A stretch of 64,000 bases of DNA from Candidatus Obscuribacterales bacterium (GTDB lineage Bacteria > Cyanobacteriota > Vampirovibrionia > Obscuribacterales > Obscuribacteraceae). Made by a program: the position numbers and the translations under genes. The notes beneath the pieces are model-generated. The model saw only the letters and a list, made by a program, of their open reading frames with translations. It was not told where the DNA came from and did not search any database. Shown one piece after another: positions 46,039-54,900 of this stretch. Numbering within the stretch: position 1 is the first letter of the stretch; every line of letters begins with the position of its first letter. The stretch covers positions 62,001 to 126,000 of the forward strand of contig JAGVKB010000049.1 in the NCBI GenBank assembly GCA_020050835.1, written 5' to 3'.

Positions 46039-47103
46039 TTGACACTTGATCTATTAATTGTCTTGGCTTGTTGCATTCTCGGGTTGATAGCCCACGGCTC
46101 TCGGCGTCAGACCTGGCTGGTCTGGGTGCTTCGGACGATTATCGCCATCTTTTTCATCGCCGAGCTGCTCATGTGCTTGGGCTGGTCGGTGGATGAAGTA
46201 AACAGTCCGCTGGGCGGCGTGGGCATCAGCGCGAGTCAGTGGGGACTCGGGATGACTGCGTCGCTCTGCAGCTGCACAGGCGCTTTGCAGTTCTATCACG
46301 TTCGATTTGGGCTCTCTTACGTATTGACAGTTGTCAATCAGTTCGTGTCAGGGCAGGTCTTTGTCGCTATGTTCAGGCGAAAGGAAGTCTGGAAGAGCTT
46401 CCTGACCGAAAGCATATTCCAGCCCCGGTCGATGCCGCATTTGGTGGCACTGTGGATCTTCGTCACGACCTCTTTCTTTTTGCTCGGCTCCGTCGACCCA
46501 TCCAGCGTCAAAGTGCCGCTATTGCCGATTCCATTTCCGGTGCCGCTCGAGCAGTTGTTTTCGTATAACGGTCTCGGCTTGGTGGCCCTGGCGCTTTGCG
46601 GAGTAGGGATTTTTGTCGGACGCAAGCCGCTCGAGGCGTTCGCTCGGGTAGGCTGGCTCAAGCCAACCTTGCCGCAGATCGGGCTGGCAATCGGATTGAT
46701 CTTTGTGACCTTTGCCTACGACTATGTCTGGTCGCTCTATACACATAATATGGGCGCCGGAATGGCCTCAAAGCTCACCAACTACAATGCCGGTACTTTC
46801 ACTGCCGGTGGTGGGTTCGGCCCGTCGTTGATACTGGCTTTGTTTACGGGGGTTTGCGCTGGGGTAGGAGAAGAAACCCTGATTCGAGGCGCACTCCAGC
46901 CGGTCTTTGGAATCTTGCCGGCGGCTGTCTTGCACGGACTGCTGCACGGTCAGTTTAGCCACGCGCCGGTTTTTTTGCTTCAGGTAGCTGGCTGGTCCAC
47001 CATGATGGGGATAGTCAAACGCTACACGAATACCACCACAACGATCATCGCTCACTCTGGATTCAATTTCTTGACGACGTTTTTGTTTGCGTTTAATCCA
47101 TAA
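46039..47103 (+). CDS. CPBP family intramembrane metalloprotease
   Basis: This 354-residue protein starts at TTG 46039, with GGTGGAG about nine bases before. It has about nine helices. The CPBP/Abi motifs are present: E278-E279-TLIRG, then a His-containing HGLLHGQFSH helix, and the final HSGFNFL with the third-motif His. Family members are prenyl-protease-like and some confer bacteriocin immunity; the substrate here is unknown. Confidence 0.85.
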   Translation: MTLDLLIVLACCILGLIAHGSRRQTWLVWVLRTIIAIFFIAELLMCLGWSVDEVNSPLGGVGISASQWGLGMTASLCSCTGALQFYHVRFGLSYVLTVVNQFVSGQVFVAMFRRKEVWKSFLTESIFQPRSMPHLVALWIFVTTSFFLLGSVDPSSVKVPLLPIPFPVPLEQLFSYNGLGLVALALCGVGIFVGRKPLEAFARVGWLKPTLPQIGLAIGLIFVTFAYDYVWSLYTHNMGAGMASKLTNYNAGTFTAGGGFGPSLILALFTGVCAGVGEETLIRGALQPVFGILPAAVLHGLLHGQFSHAPVFLLQVAGWSTMMGIVKRYTNTTTTIIAHSGFNFLTTFLFAFNP

Positions 47104-47107
47104 ATAA

Positions 47108-47246
47108 GCGCGGCGGGTACTGGGACTGGCAAGTTGCCCAAGTCTGACGCAGACCCGCCGCGCGGAAAGACGCTCGGCGGCCGACGGCGTCGCCGTCGTT
47201 GCCTCGCTAGGCGCTGTCATTCGAGGGCGGGTACTGGGACTGGCAA
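47108..47246. repeat. direct repeat and GC-rich hairpins after the CPBP gene
   Basis: A 21-base unit (ggcgggtactgggactggca+a) occurs at 47112-47132 and 47226-47246, in the same orientation. The first copy lies in an 11-bp perfect hairpin (47108-47118 with 47153-47163). Between the copies is a near-palindrome centred at about 47196 (cgacggcg-t-cgccgtcg). This looks like a REP-type intergenic repeat or a compound terminator. Confidence 0.6.
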
Positions 47247-47360
47247 TTTGTTTGGGTTTGACAACTGAGCCGGAGCCGCTTGCGCTTGAGTTGTGAGATG
47301 TGATAAATCGGCGGGTAGATAGCAATAGATGTGAAAGTTTGGCCAGGCAATTGAGTAACG

Positions 47361-49217
47361 ATGCTGGGCGCAAATAAATTGACTATGTTTCAAAAAGGGC
47401 TGATCTTGATTTCAGTTCCGCTCATTTTTGAAATTCTCTTTGTTGCCGCACTCGTTTTTCTGCGTCATCAGGTAGAAATTGAGACGACGCGCGAGGAGCG
47501 TTCCAAGGAGCTGATTAGAGTTTCGCATATGCTCCTGCAGCAAAATCTCGAAGCATGCCAGCTACTGATGTTTCTGCATTTGACTCGTAATCATGAGTTG
47601 AGTGGAAAGTTGAAGCAAACGGTCGGCGAGATCTCGGCTGATTTCAACAATCTGAAGCTGCTTATTCGAGACAATCCGGTGCAACAGCGGTTCTTCCACC
47701 GATTAGAGCCGGTGCAGGCTGAGCTGATCAAGGACATCAGGAAGGCCGATCAAAGCTTGGGAGTGAAGTCGAAGTTTGACCTCTTAGAGGCTGGTGAATC
47801 GAAGAGAATTGCTGCTCAGCTCATGCTCAAAATGACTACATTCTTAGGGGCGATTATAGCGGACGAGCAGTCACGATTCGATCCCGGAGGCGCTTTGCGT
47901 GCGCGCAACAAAGCAGATACCTGGCTTTACTGGGGAGTGGGGTTGAATGTCGCTCTCAGTTTGGCGCTGGCGGTTTTCTTCAGCAAGCAGATTGCCGGAC
48001 GCTTGGTGCTGCTCAGAGACAATGCCTATCGATTGTCCAGGCAGGAGCCGCTGTCGCCGCTTCTTTCCGGCAGCGATGAGATTGCCTATCTCGACAGGGT
48101 ATTTCACGAAACACAGGCTACCTTGGCGGAAGCTAGCCGCAAGGAGAGAGCCTTGTTTGAGAATGCGGTGGACGCCATCTTCTCGTTTGATGTGAATGAC
48201 AGCTTTGTCAAAGTCAATCCGGCCGCGCAGAGGTCTTTTGGACTTGAGCCTGGCAGCTGGAGCGGGCGGTCGATTGACGAAGTAGTGCTTGAAGACGACA
48301 TACAGAGAGTTCGAAAGTTTCTCAATGATGTTAAGTCCGGCGCTGGTGTGGCTACTCTGGAGGCGCACTTTGTCAGGACTGATGGCATTGTGATTGATGT
48401 CTCCTGGTCGGCACACTGGTCTTCCAAAGACAAAACTCTTTTTTGTGTCGTCCATGACATAACCGAGCAAAAAGAGCTCGAGAAGCAGAAGAGAGAGTTC
48501 AGGGCGATGATCGCTTATGACCTGAGATCGCCTCTGACGGGAGTATTGTTCTCGTCGGAGCTACTAAGCGAGGGCGCTTATGGTGAATTGAGCGAGAGGG
48601 GGAGAGCGGAGCTTGCCACCATTGATGATTCCGTCCAGCAGATGTTGGTGCTCATTGACGATTTGCTCCAGGTTGAAAAGCTCGAGACCGGTCAGTTGGG
48701 TCTGCATCTTGAAGACGTTGACCTGGCGCGGGTGCTGGAGCGGTCGGTCAGACCGCTGCGCTCTGTCGCTGAGTTCAAAAAGATCAAACTCAGCATGCCG
48801 TCGACCAAAGCTTTAGTGCGGGCTGATGAGGACAAACTGGTACGAGTGGTGCTCAATCTTGTCTCCAACGCGTTGAAGTTCTCGCCGCCGGAGAGCGAGA
48901 TTGTCATTTCTGTCGACAGATGTGATGGCATGGTTATGGTCAAAATCTCCGATCGCGGTCCTGGTATCTCCGAGCAGGCGAGAGAGACTATTTTCGAGCG
49001 ATTCCGGCAAGCCGGTGTGGATGAAACGAAGGAGCAGCTGGGAACCGGGCTGGGACTGGCTATCTGCCAAGAGATTGTCGAGCTTCATGCCGGGTCGATC
49101 GGGCTCGACAGCACGCTCGGGAACGGCAGTACCTTTTGGTTCAAAATACCTGAGTCCGGCGATCAGTTTGAATTGGTGCCGGGAAGAAAGTCGGCCACGT
49201 CTTTTTCGTCATGCTAA
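47361..49217 (+). CDS. sensor histidine kinase lacking the phospho-accepting His (Tyr386)
   Basis: This 618-residue protein has a membrane helix at about residues 12-32, an extracytoplasmic helical sensor domain of about 160 residues, a second helix at about 195-212, a HAMP-like linker and a PAS domain (about 265-375). The HisKA box reads FRAMIAY386DLRSPLTG, with Tyr (codon TAT at 48516-48518) where the paralogue and the family have His. The ATPase domain is complete: N box NLVSNALKFS, G1 DRGPG (531-535), F box FERF, G2 GTGLGL (561-566). It should bind ATP but cannot autophosphorylate in the classical way. Tyr at this place is known from DivL of Caulobacter. The gene overlaps the next kinase by seven bases. 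Confidence 0.92.
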   Translation: MLGANKLTMFQKGLILISVPLIFEILFVAALVFLRHQVEIETTREERSKELIRVSHMLLQQNLEACQLLMFLHLTRNHELSGKLKQTVGEISADFNNLKLLIRDNPVQQRFFHRLEPVQAELIKDIRKADQSLGVKSKFDLLEAGESKRIAAQLMLKMTTFLGAIIADEQSRFDPGGALRARNKADTWLYWGVGLNVALSLALAVFFSKQIAGRLVLLRDNAYRLSRQEPLSPLLSGSDEIAYLDRVFHETQATLAEASRKERALFENAVDAIFSFDVNDSFVKVNPAAQRSFGLEPGSWSGRSIDEVVLEDDIQRVRKFLNDVKSGAGVATLEAHFVRTDGIVIDVSWSAHWSSKDKTLFCVVHDITEQKELEKQKREFRAMIAYDLRSPLTGVLFSSELLSEGAYGELSERGRAELATIDDSVQQMLVLIDDLLQVEKLETGQLGLHLEDVDLARVLERSVRPLRSVAEFKKIKLSMPSTKALVRADEDKLVRVVLNLVSNALKFSPPESEIVISVDRCDGMVMVKISDRGPGISEQARETIFERFRQAGVDETKEQLGTGLGLAICQEIVELHAGSIGLDSTLGNGSTFWFKIPESGDQFELVPGRKSATSFSSC

Positions 49218-51016
49218 AGCTGAGCAACCTCAAGCTGGTTTACAAAGGGCTGATTCTGGTAGCCGTTCCGCTTTTGTTCGAGCTCGCTTTTGTGGCGATT
49301 TTTCTCTTGCTAAAGCATCAAGCGGAATCTGAAGTGGCGGCGGCGGAAAAATCAAAATTGATTATCGCCAGCGCTCATGCCATCCCGGCCGCCGGAGTCT
49401 CTACTCTCAATCGATTGCTGCTCTATGGCATGCGTCGGACAGAAGAGGCTAGACAAGCCTACTATGACTACCGTGGTACCGTTCCGCAGAAAGAGAGAGC
49501 GCTCTTCGAGCTGATTAAGGATAATCCGCTTCAGCGGGAGAATTTCCAGGCAGCAGTGAAGAGCCAAGAGAAAGTTCTGGCTTACTTCGACAGTGGCGCT
49601 AGAACTATAGACGAGCACGGACTGCAAGCTGTTCTTATGCTCAACAGCATAAGCGAAAAGACAGCGGAGATGTTGTATGAAGGGACAGCTGCCTGGGCTA
49701 AGGTGGTTGAAGAGGAGGAGAAAAAGACTCACTTGCGAGCTGCTACCGAGTCGCGGGCAGTAGTCGATTACTGGTTGTACGGTGGAGTGTTGCTAAACGT
49801 TTTACTTGCAGTCGCATTGGTGCACTTCTTCAGTCGAGAGATAGCCAGAAAGATTGCGGTGCTGGTAGAGAACAGCAAGCGATTGGTGACTAAAGAGCCA
49901 CTTAGCACAATCATCGCCGGCTCTGATGAAATTTCGCAACTGGACAGTTCGTTTCACCAGCTGGCCGAAGAGTTGGCAGAAGCAGAAAGCAAGGAAAGAA
50001 CAATGGTTGACAATGCTGCTGACGTGATCTGCTCTTTGGATTCCAGCGGTCGAATCATTCGAATCAATCCGATCGTTAAGATGAATTGGGGCTATGGGGT
50101 AAACGAGTTAATCGGCCGCCGATTGCTTGAATTGGTGTCCAAAGAGGACAGCGTCAATTTTGAGCAGGCTACAGACAGGCTCAAGTCTGACCAGACCGAC
50201 ACAACTTTGGAGCTGCGACTTTACAGGCAGGATCAATCGTTGATAGATATTCTTCTATCGATGCACTGGTCTGCTCCCGATCAGACTTTCATCTGTGTTT
50301 GCCACGATGTCACCAGGCGCAAAGAGCTGGAGCGGATGAAAAGGCAGTTTGTGGCTACTGTCACGCACGATTTGCGTTCTCCTTTAACCGGCATACTTTT
50401 TACTACCGGTCTTTTGGTGGAGGGAGCGTACGGAGAGATCACTGAACGTGCTGGAAAGGAGATCGCTGCAGTTGAAGATGCCGTGACTCAGATGCTCGAC
50501 CTCATTAACAATCTGCTTTTTGTAGAAAAATTGGAATCAGGCAAGATGCAGATTAAGTTCAAGAATGTGTCGCTTTTGAGGCTGCTGGGGAAAGTCACCG
50601 CTCTGCTTAGCTCGACCCTTGAAAGACAGGCGGTTCAACTTACTGTCCCAGAGACTGATCTCGAAGCTTGTGTCGATGAAGAGAAATTGAGCCGGGTTTT
50701 CGTCAATCTCGTGTTAAATGCTGCTCGGGTCTCGGCACCGCGGAGTGAAATTCGGATTGCGATCGAACAAAAGGAAGGTATGGTCGAGGCAAGTGTGTTC
50801 GATCAAGGACCGGCATTACCGGACTCATTTGGCTCAGTAATATTTGACCGAGTGAAACGACTGGATAGTACGCTCAGCGACCTGCCCCGGTCTACCAGGC
50901 TGGGATTGGTGCTCTGCCGAGAGATAGTCGAATTGCACGGCGGTCGCATCGGTGTTGAGTCATTGCAGTCCGGTCCGGGCAGTCGATTTTGGTTTACGGT
51001 GCCGGGAAAGTCCTAG
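49211..51016 (+). CDS. sensor histidine kinase with intact His386 but degraded ATP-binding boxes
   Basis: This 601-residue protein is a paralogue of the preceding kinase with the same plan: two membrane helices, HAMP-like, PAS, HisKA, HATPase. The HisKA box is intact (VATVTH386DLRSPLTG). In the ATPase domain the G1 box is DQGPA (531-535, Gly535 lost), the F box FDRV (second Phe lost), and G2 is STRLGL (561-566, two of three glycines lost); the N-box Asn is kept. Key positions fall at the same residue numbers as in its partner. It is predicted to be a phospho-acceptor that needs another ATPase domain. The start ATG lies inside the upstream gene's end, so translation is likely coupled. Confidence 0.92.
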   Translation: MLKLSNLKLVYKGLILVAVPLLFELAFVAIFLLLKHQAESEVAAAEKSKLIIASAHAIPAAGVSTLNRLLLYGMRRTEEARQAYYDYRGTVPQKERALFELIKDNPLQRENFQAAVKSQEKVLAYFDSGARTIDEHGLQAVLMLNSISEKTAEMLYEGTAAWAKVVEEEEKKTHLRAATESRAVVDYWLYGGVLLNVLLAVALVHFFSREIARKIAVLVENSKRLVTKEPLSTIIAGSDEISQLDSSFHQLAEELAEAESKERTMVDNAADVICSLDSSGRIIRINPIVKMNWGYGVNELIGRRLLELVSKEDSVNFEQATDRLKSDQTDTTLELRLYRQDQSLIDILLSMHWSAPDQTFICVCHDVTRRKELERMKRQFVATVTHDLRSPLTGILFTTGLLVEGAYGEITERAGKEIAAVEDAVTQMLDLINNLLFVEKLESGKMQIKFKNVSLLRLLGKVTALLSSTLERQAVQLTVPETDLEACVDEEKLSRVFVNLVLNAARVSAPRSEIRIAIEQKEGMVEASVFDQGPALPDSFGSVIFDRVKRLDSTLSDLPRSTRLGLVLCREIVELHGGRIGVESLQSGPGSRFWFTVPGKS

Positions 51017-51020
51017 TCTC

Positions 51021-51041
51021 GTCCCTTATAATTCAAGGGAC
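51021..51041. promoter_or_regulatory. inverted repeat with embedded TATAAT before the response regulator
   Basis: GTCCCTT (51021-51027) and AAGGGAC (51035-51041) are perfect complements. A TATAAT hexamer (51027-51032) spans the loop and arm. It lies 26 bases before the regulator gene and could be an internal promoter with operator, or an mRNA hairpin. No -35 match was seen. Confidence 0.35.
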
Positions 51042-51067
51042 TAGCCGGTTCAGGGTGAGGTGTTGGT

Positions 51068-51739
51068 ATGGCTAAGATCCTTGTCGTCGAAGACGAAGCG
51101 CTGCTGGCAAGGAAGGTTAAGGACTGGCTCGTTCACGAAAAGTATATTGTCGAGCTTGTCGCCAACGGCGAAGATGCGCTTGGTTTGCTTGAAACTTATG
51201 AGTACGATGCAGTCGTGCTTGACTGGATGCTGCCTGGATTGTCCGGGCTTGAAGTGTTGAAAAGATTTCGAGCCGGCGGCGGCACGACCCCGATTATTAT
51301 GCTGACAGGTTTGGCCGAAATCGAAGAGAAAGAGATTGGGCTAGATACGGGTGCTGATGACTATCTCACTAAACCATTTGCGCCTAAGGAGCTGTCGGCC
51401 CGTATTAGAGCGCTGTTGAGGCGGCCGAGGGAATTTACAGGCAATCAGCTGATTGCTGGCAATCTGGTTTTTGAAGTTGAGGCGAACCGTGTCTTGAAAG
51501 ATGGTGAAGAGATTCAATTGCTACCGTTGGAGCGTGCTCTCCTGGAGTTCTTCATGCGGCATCCGAATCAAGTGTTCAATCAAGAGGCGATTTTGGACCG
51601 GGTTTGGAAATCAGACACTTTCTCCAGCACCGATGTTGTTCGGACGTATGTGAAGACCCTGCGGCGAAAGATTGACACGCAAGGGCAGGAGTCGAAAATT
51701 CGGACTGTATTTGGCGTTGGATACAAGTTCGAGCCGTAA
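51068..51739 (+). CDS. OmpR/PhoB-family response regulator
   Basis: This 223-residue protein has a receiver domain with acidic E8-D9, phospho-accepting Asp52 in VVLDWMLPG, Thr80, and Lys102 in TKPF. A winged-helix DNA-binding domain follows with LLPLERALLEFFMRHPNQ and SSTDVVRTYVKTLRRKID. All phosphotransfer residues are intact. It lies 51 bases after the kinase pair and is their obvious output. GGTGAGG stands about eight bases before the ATG. Confidence 0.95.
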   Translation: MAKILVVEDEALLARKVKDWLVHEKYIVELVANGEDALGLLETYEYDAVVLDWMLPGLSGLEVLKRFRAGGGTTPIIMLTGLAEIEEKEIGLDTGADDYLTKPFAPKELSARIRALLRRPREFTGNQLIAGNLVFEVEANRVLKDGEEIQLLPLERALLEFFMRHPNQVFNQEAILDRVWKSDTFSSTDVVRTYVKTLRRKIDTQGQESKIRTVFGVGYKFEP

Positions 51740-51768
51740 GGTGAGCTGCTTCTGCCAGCGGCTGGCGC

Positions 51769-51787
51769 TCTCACAGGTTTCTCACAG
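51769..51787. promoter_or_regulatory. 11-bp-period direct repeat, possible response-regulator box
   Basis: TCTCACAG occurs at 51769-51776 and again at 51780-51787, an 11-base period. On the minus strand this reads CTGTGAG-N4-CTGTGAG, the same architecture as PhoB/OmpR-type boxes. It lies between the regulator gene and the giant solenoid gene, about 160 bases upstream of the latter's ATG. The link to the regulator is inference. Confidence 0.45.
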
Positions 51788-51947
51788 CTGTTCCATAAAG
51801 TAGTAGGCACGGTTAGGGCGATTATTCTCCCGAAGCGAGTCCAACCTTTTAAATGATGGAATTCCGTGTGCTGGCGGACAGTTTAGCGTGCGCGTTTTCA
51901 TTCGACGAGGCGAGGGCAACCTTGATTGATAGTGCTAAGGAGAAGAC

Positions 51948-54900
51948 ATGAGCGGAATGGAGCAGCAAGAGAAGGAAGAAGTGCAGTATGTCTGCGATTG
52001 GAGCTCCAATCAAGACGGCGGCACCGGAGCACGACTGTCTCTCCTGGACCTGAGCGACAAGTTCTTACGCAGCGTCGAAGAGCGAAAAGACGTCCGATTG
52101 ATGGCTGGTGCGGACAAACTTGAGGCAAAATCAGAGCGCGAAACGCTCGACCAGTTGAAGAGTTCGTCTTCGCAGCGGGACAACTTAGCCGGGCGGCGGA
52201 TTGAGGCGATGCTTAACAGCGGTGACAAGCGCCAGCAGGAAGATGCTCGCAAGCTTTTGGAGATGGCCAGCGATCCCGAGAAAAAGGAGCTTGCTGTGGC
52301 AATCGTCGTAGACATTCCGACTGCGCAAGCGCGCAGCACATTTCTCGACGTACTGAGCAATCCTGCCCAGCAGGTGGCTGCTCAGAACTTGAGCGATATG
52401 CTTTTGGGTTTCGGTTATGCCAATAGTACTGAGCGCGGTGGCGCTCAAACCTTGCTCGGCTTGCTCGGCAGCCCGCTTGAAGGGCAGAAGACTGCTGGCA
52501 ACAAGCTGCTTGCCATGCTCAATTCCAGCGACTCGGAATTGAATATGGCGGCTTCCGGATTGCTCAAGCTGATGGCAAATGGAGACGTGCAGTCCGCCCT
52601 CGATGCTGAAAAACTTTCAAGCATGCTGTTGGGTTCCGACCCGAAGGAGCAGCAACTGGCAAAAACGGCTCTGTCAAAGCTCAACTGCCCCAAAGAGATT
52701 CATGCCTTTGTTGGTCTTTTGGAGCAGGCAGGCGCGGGCAAGGCGGTGGAAAAAATCGCCCAAATGCTTGGCTCGCCGGCCGAGGAAAGGCAAGGGCGCG
52801 CTCTGCTTGGCTTGCTTACCAGTGATTACGAAGTGGAGAGAAATGACGGGCAGAGGCTTTTCGCTCTGCTGCAAAGCGCAGAGCCGTCCGATTCCAAGTT
52901 CGCTCTTAGAGTGTTGAACTCGGTTGGCGATATGGAGCACCGCAGGGCAATCTTGAATGCCTGGCAAAATGCCGAGTTGAAGCCTGGAATCGAGCGCGTA
53001 CTGGACTGCGCCGAATCGACTAACCGTAAGGACAGGCTGCGCGGCTCCGAGCTGCTCAATGCGCTCAGTCACAAGAACAATCAAGAAAGCCAGACCGGCG
53101 AGGGTATTTTGCGTTTGCTGGGTGGTGACATAAGAGAGAGAGCGCTGGCCGGTGTAATGCTGGACAATTTCAACAGCGCCCAGCGGCGGGAGATGCTGGG
53201 TATGCTCCAGTCCGAAAACAACAAAGCCGGCGTAGAGAGGCTGGTCGACTACCTGACCGGAACGCCTCAGCAGCGCAGCGCTGCTGAGGCGTTGCTTAGA
53301 GTGCAAGGAGGGCTGAAGACCAATTTATTGAACAGGCTGGGGGAGCCCGATCAGGAAGAAACAGTCTTCTTGATGCTGCATCATTTAACCGGTCCGAGTC
53401 AGATCGCTGAAATGGCCAAATTGCTTGATGATCCTAGATACAAGGATGCGGCTCAGAAGATGATTGGCATGCTCAAAGACGGGGAGCGGGACTATCGAAA
53501 TGTCAGTGATGTTCGTACCGTTCTCTATATGATGGGAGCGCTTGATGATGCGGAGCGACCCGTGCCCAATTTTGGCAAACCGCAGGAGGTTGATACCACT
53601 AATGGTGAGCGCTTGCTCAGGCTGTTGAGCAGCGAAAATGCTGATGACCGCCAGCTGGCAGTTCAGCTTCTGCGTGTAAACGACCCAGTTGCGCGTAATT
53701 CATTGGTGACAATGTTGCACGACACCAAAGTTCCCCAAAACAAGGAACTCGCTCACCGCCTGCTCAAGATGCTGGGGGGCGCTGAGGACGGGCCGCTTGC
53801 TGCAGATATGTTGAGAACCTTCTCGGGCCCTGATGCACCGGCTAAGATGCAAAAGATGATTGAGATCCTGGACAATCCTAACTTGAAGCAGGCGGCCGCG
53901 CAGCTTCGTCTCATGAGTGCGCGTGATGGCGGGCAATTGTTGGAGCTGCTTGCCAGCGGCAATCCAGATCAAAGACAAGCCGGCGAAAAGTTGCTGGACC
54001 TGCTCAACGATCCCAACAAAGACTTGATCGGCGCGGCAAGAAAGATAATGCAATCCAGACTTGGATGGCAGGAAGTCGATGCGCTTCATACGTTGCTGAC
54101 AAATCCTGATAGTGAGAGGTCGGCTCGGGCGCTCGTCGATTTAGTGGTTGGGTTGAATCAAGGCGACACGGACCTGCAAGCGGTGCTGAGAACAAGGGAT
54201 GGTGTCTCCAGTTTTCTCAAGCGATATTATGCTGCCGATCTAAAAGAGAAGGAGTCCACGGAGCCAAAGGAGAAAGAAGCAGCTCGACAGGATAAAAAGT
54301 CTTGTCAAACCCTGTTTGACATGCTTGCTAAGCCGGAGAGCAGGGGTGTCGCGCAGGCTATTCTCTCCAATTTGACTGATCCAGAGCAGGTCAAGCGCAT
54401 GGTTGAAGCACTCGAGAACCCTCGCACTAGAGCTGGAGCTGAACAGTTGATCAAGCTCATGCAGCCTGAAGGTATGAGCGGCAAGTTCGCTGCGGTCGCA
54501 GAAATGCTAGGCAGCAAGGATGAAGCGACGCGCCGCGGTGCCGAGAGATTATTGGCGATGTTAGGCGACTCCGAGCAGGTCAAAGCCGGTAAAGCTCTGA
54601 TCGAGACCGCGCGTGATCCGCAATCGCTTAAGAAACTGGTTGAAATGATCGGCAAGGATGATTTGACTGAGGGCGGACGGCAGGCGCTCGCACAAATCCT
54701 TTTCCTGGCTGGGTCGTCAGGTAATGGCGATCGCAAGGCTCTGTCTAATTTGGTTGCACTGATCGGCTCCGATCTCCCGGCTGTCAGGCAGGTTGGCGAG
54801 AGATTGGCGGAAATGTTGTCCGACCATGCCACGAAGGCGCAAGCAAAGGCTGTTTTGTCCGGATTGGAGCAGCCGGCTCATTGCGTGCGGGTGATGGAGA

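Noticed and set aside
46768-47373. 201-codon minus-strand frame over the CPBP gene end and repeat field
   Set aside because: Antisense to the conserved protease motifs and low-complexity Ser/Thr/Arg content arising from the GC-rich repeats.
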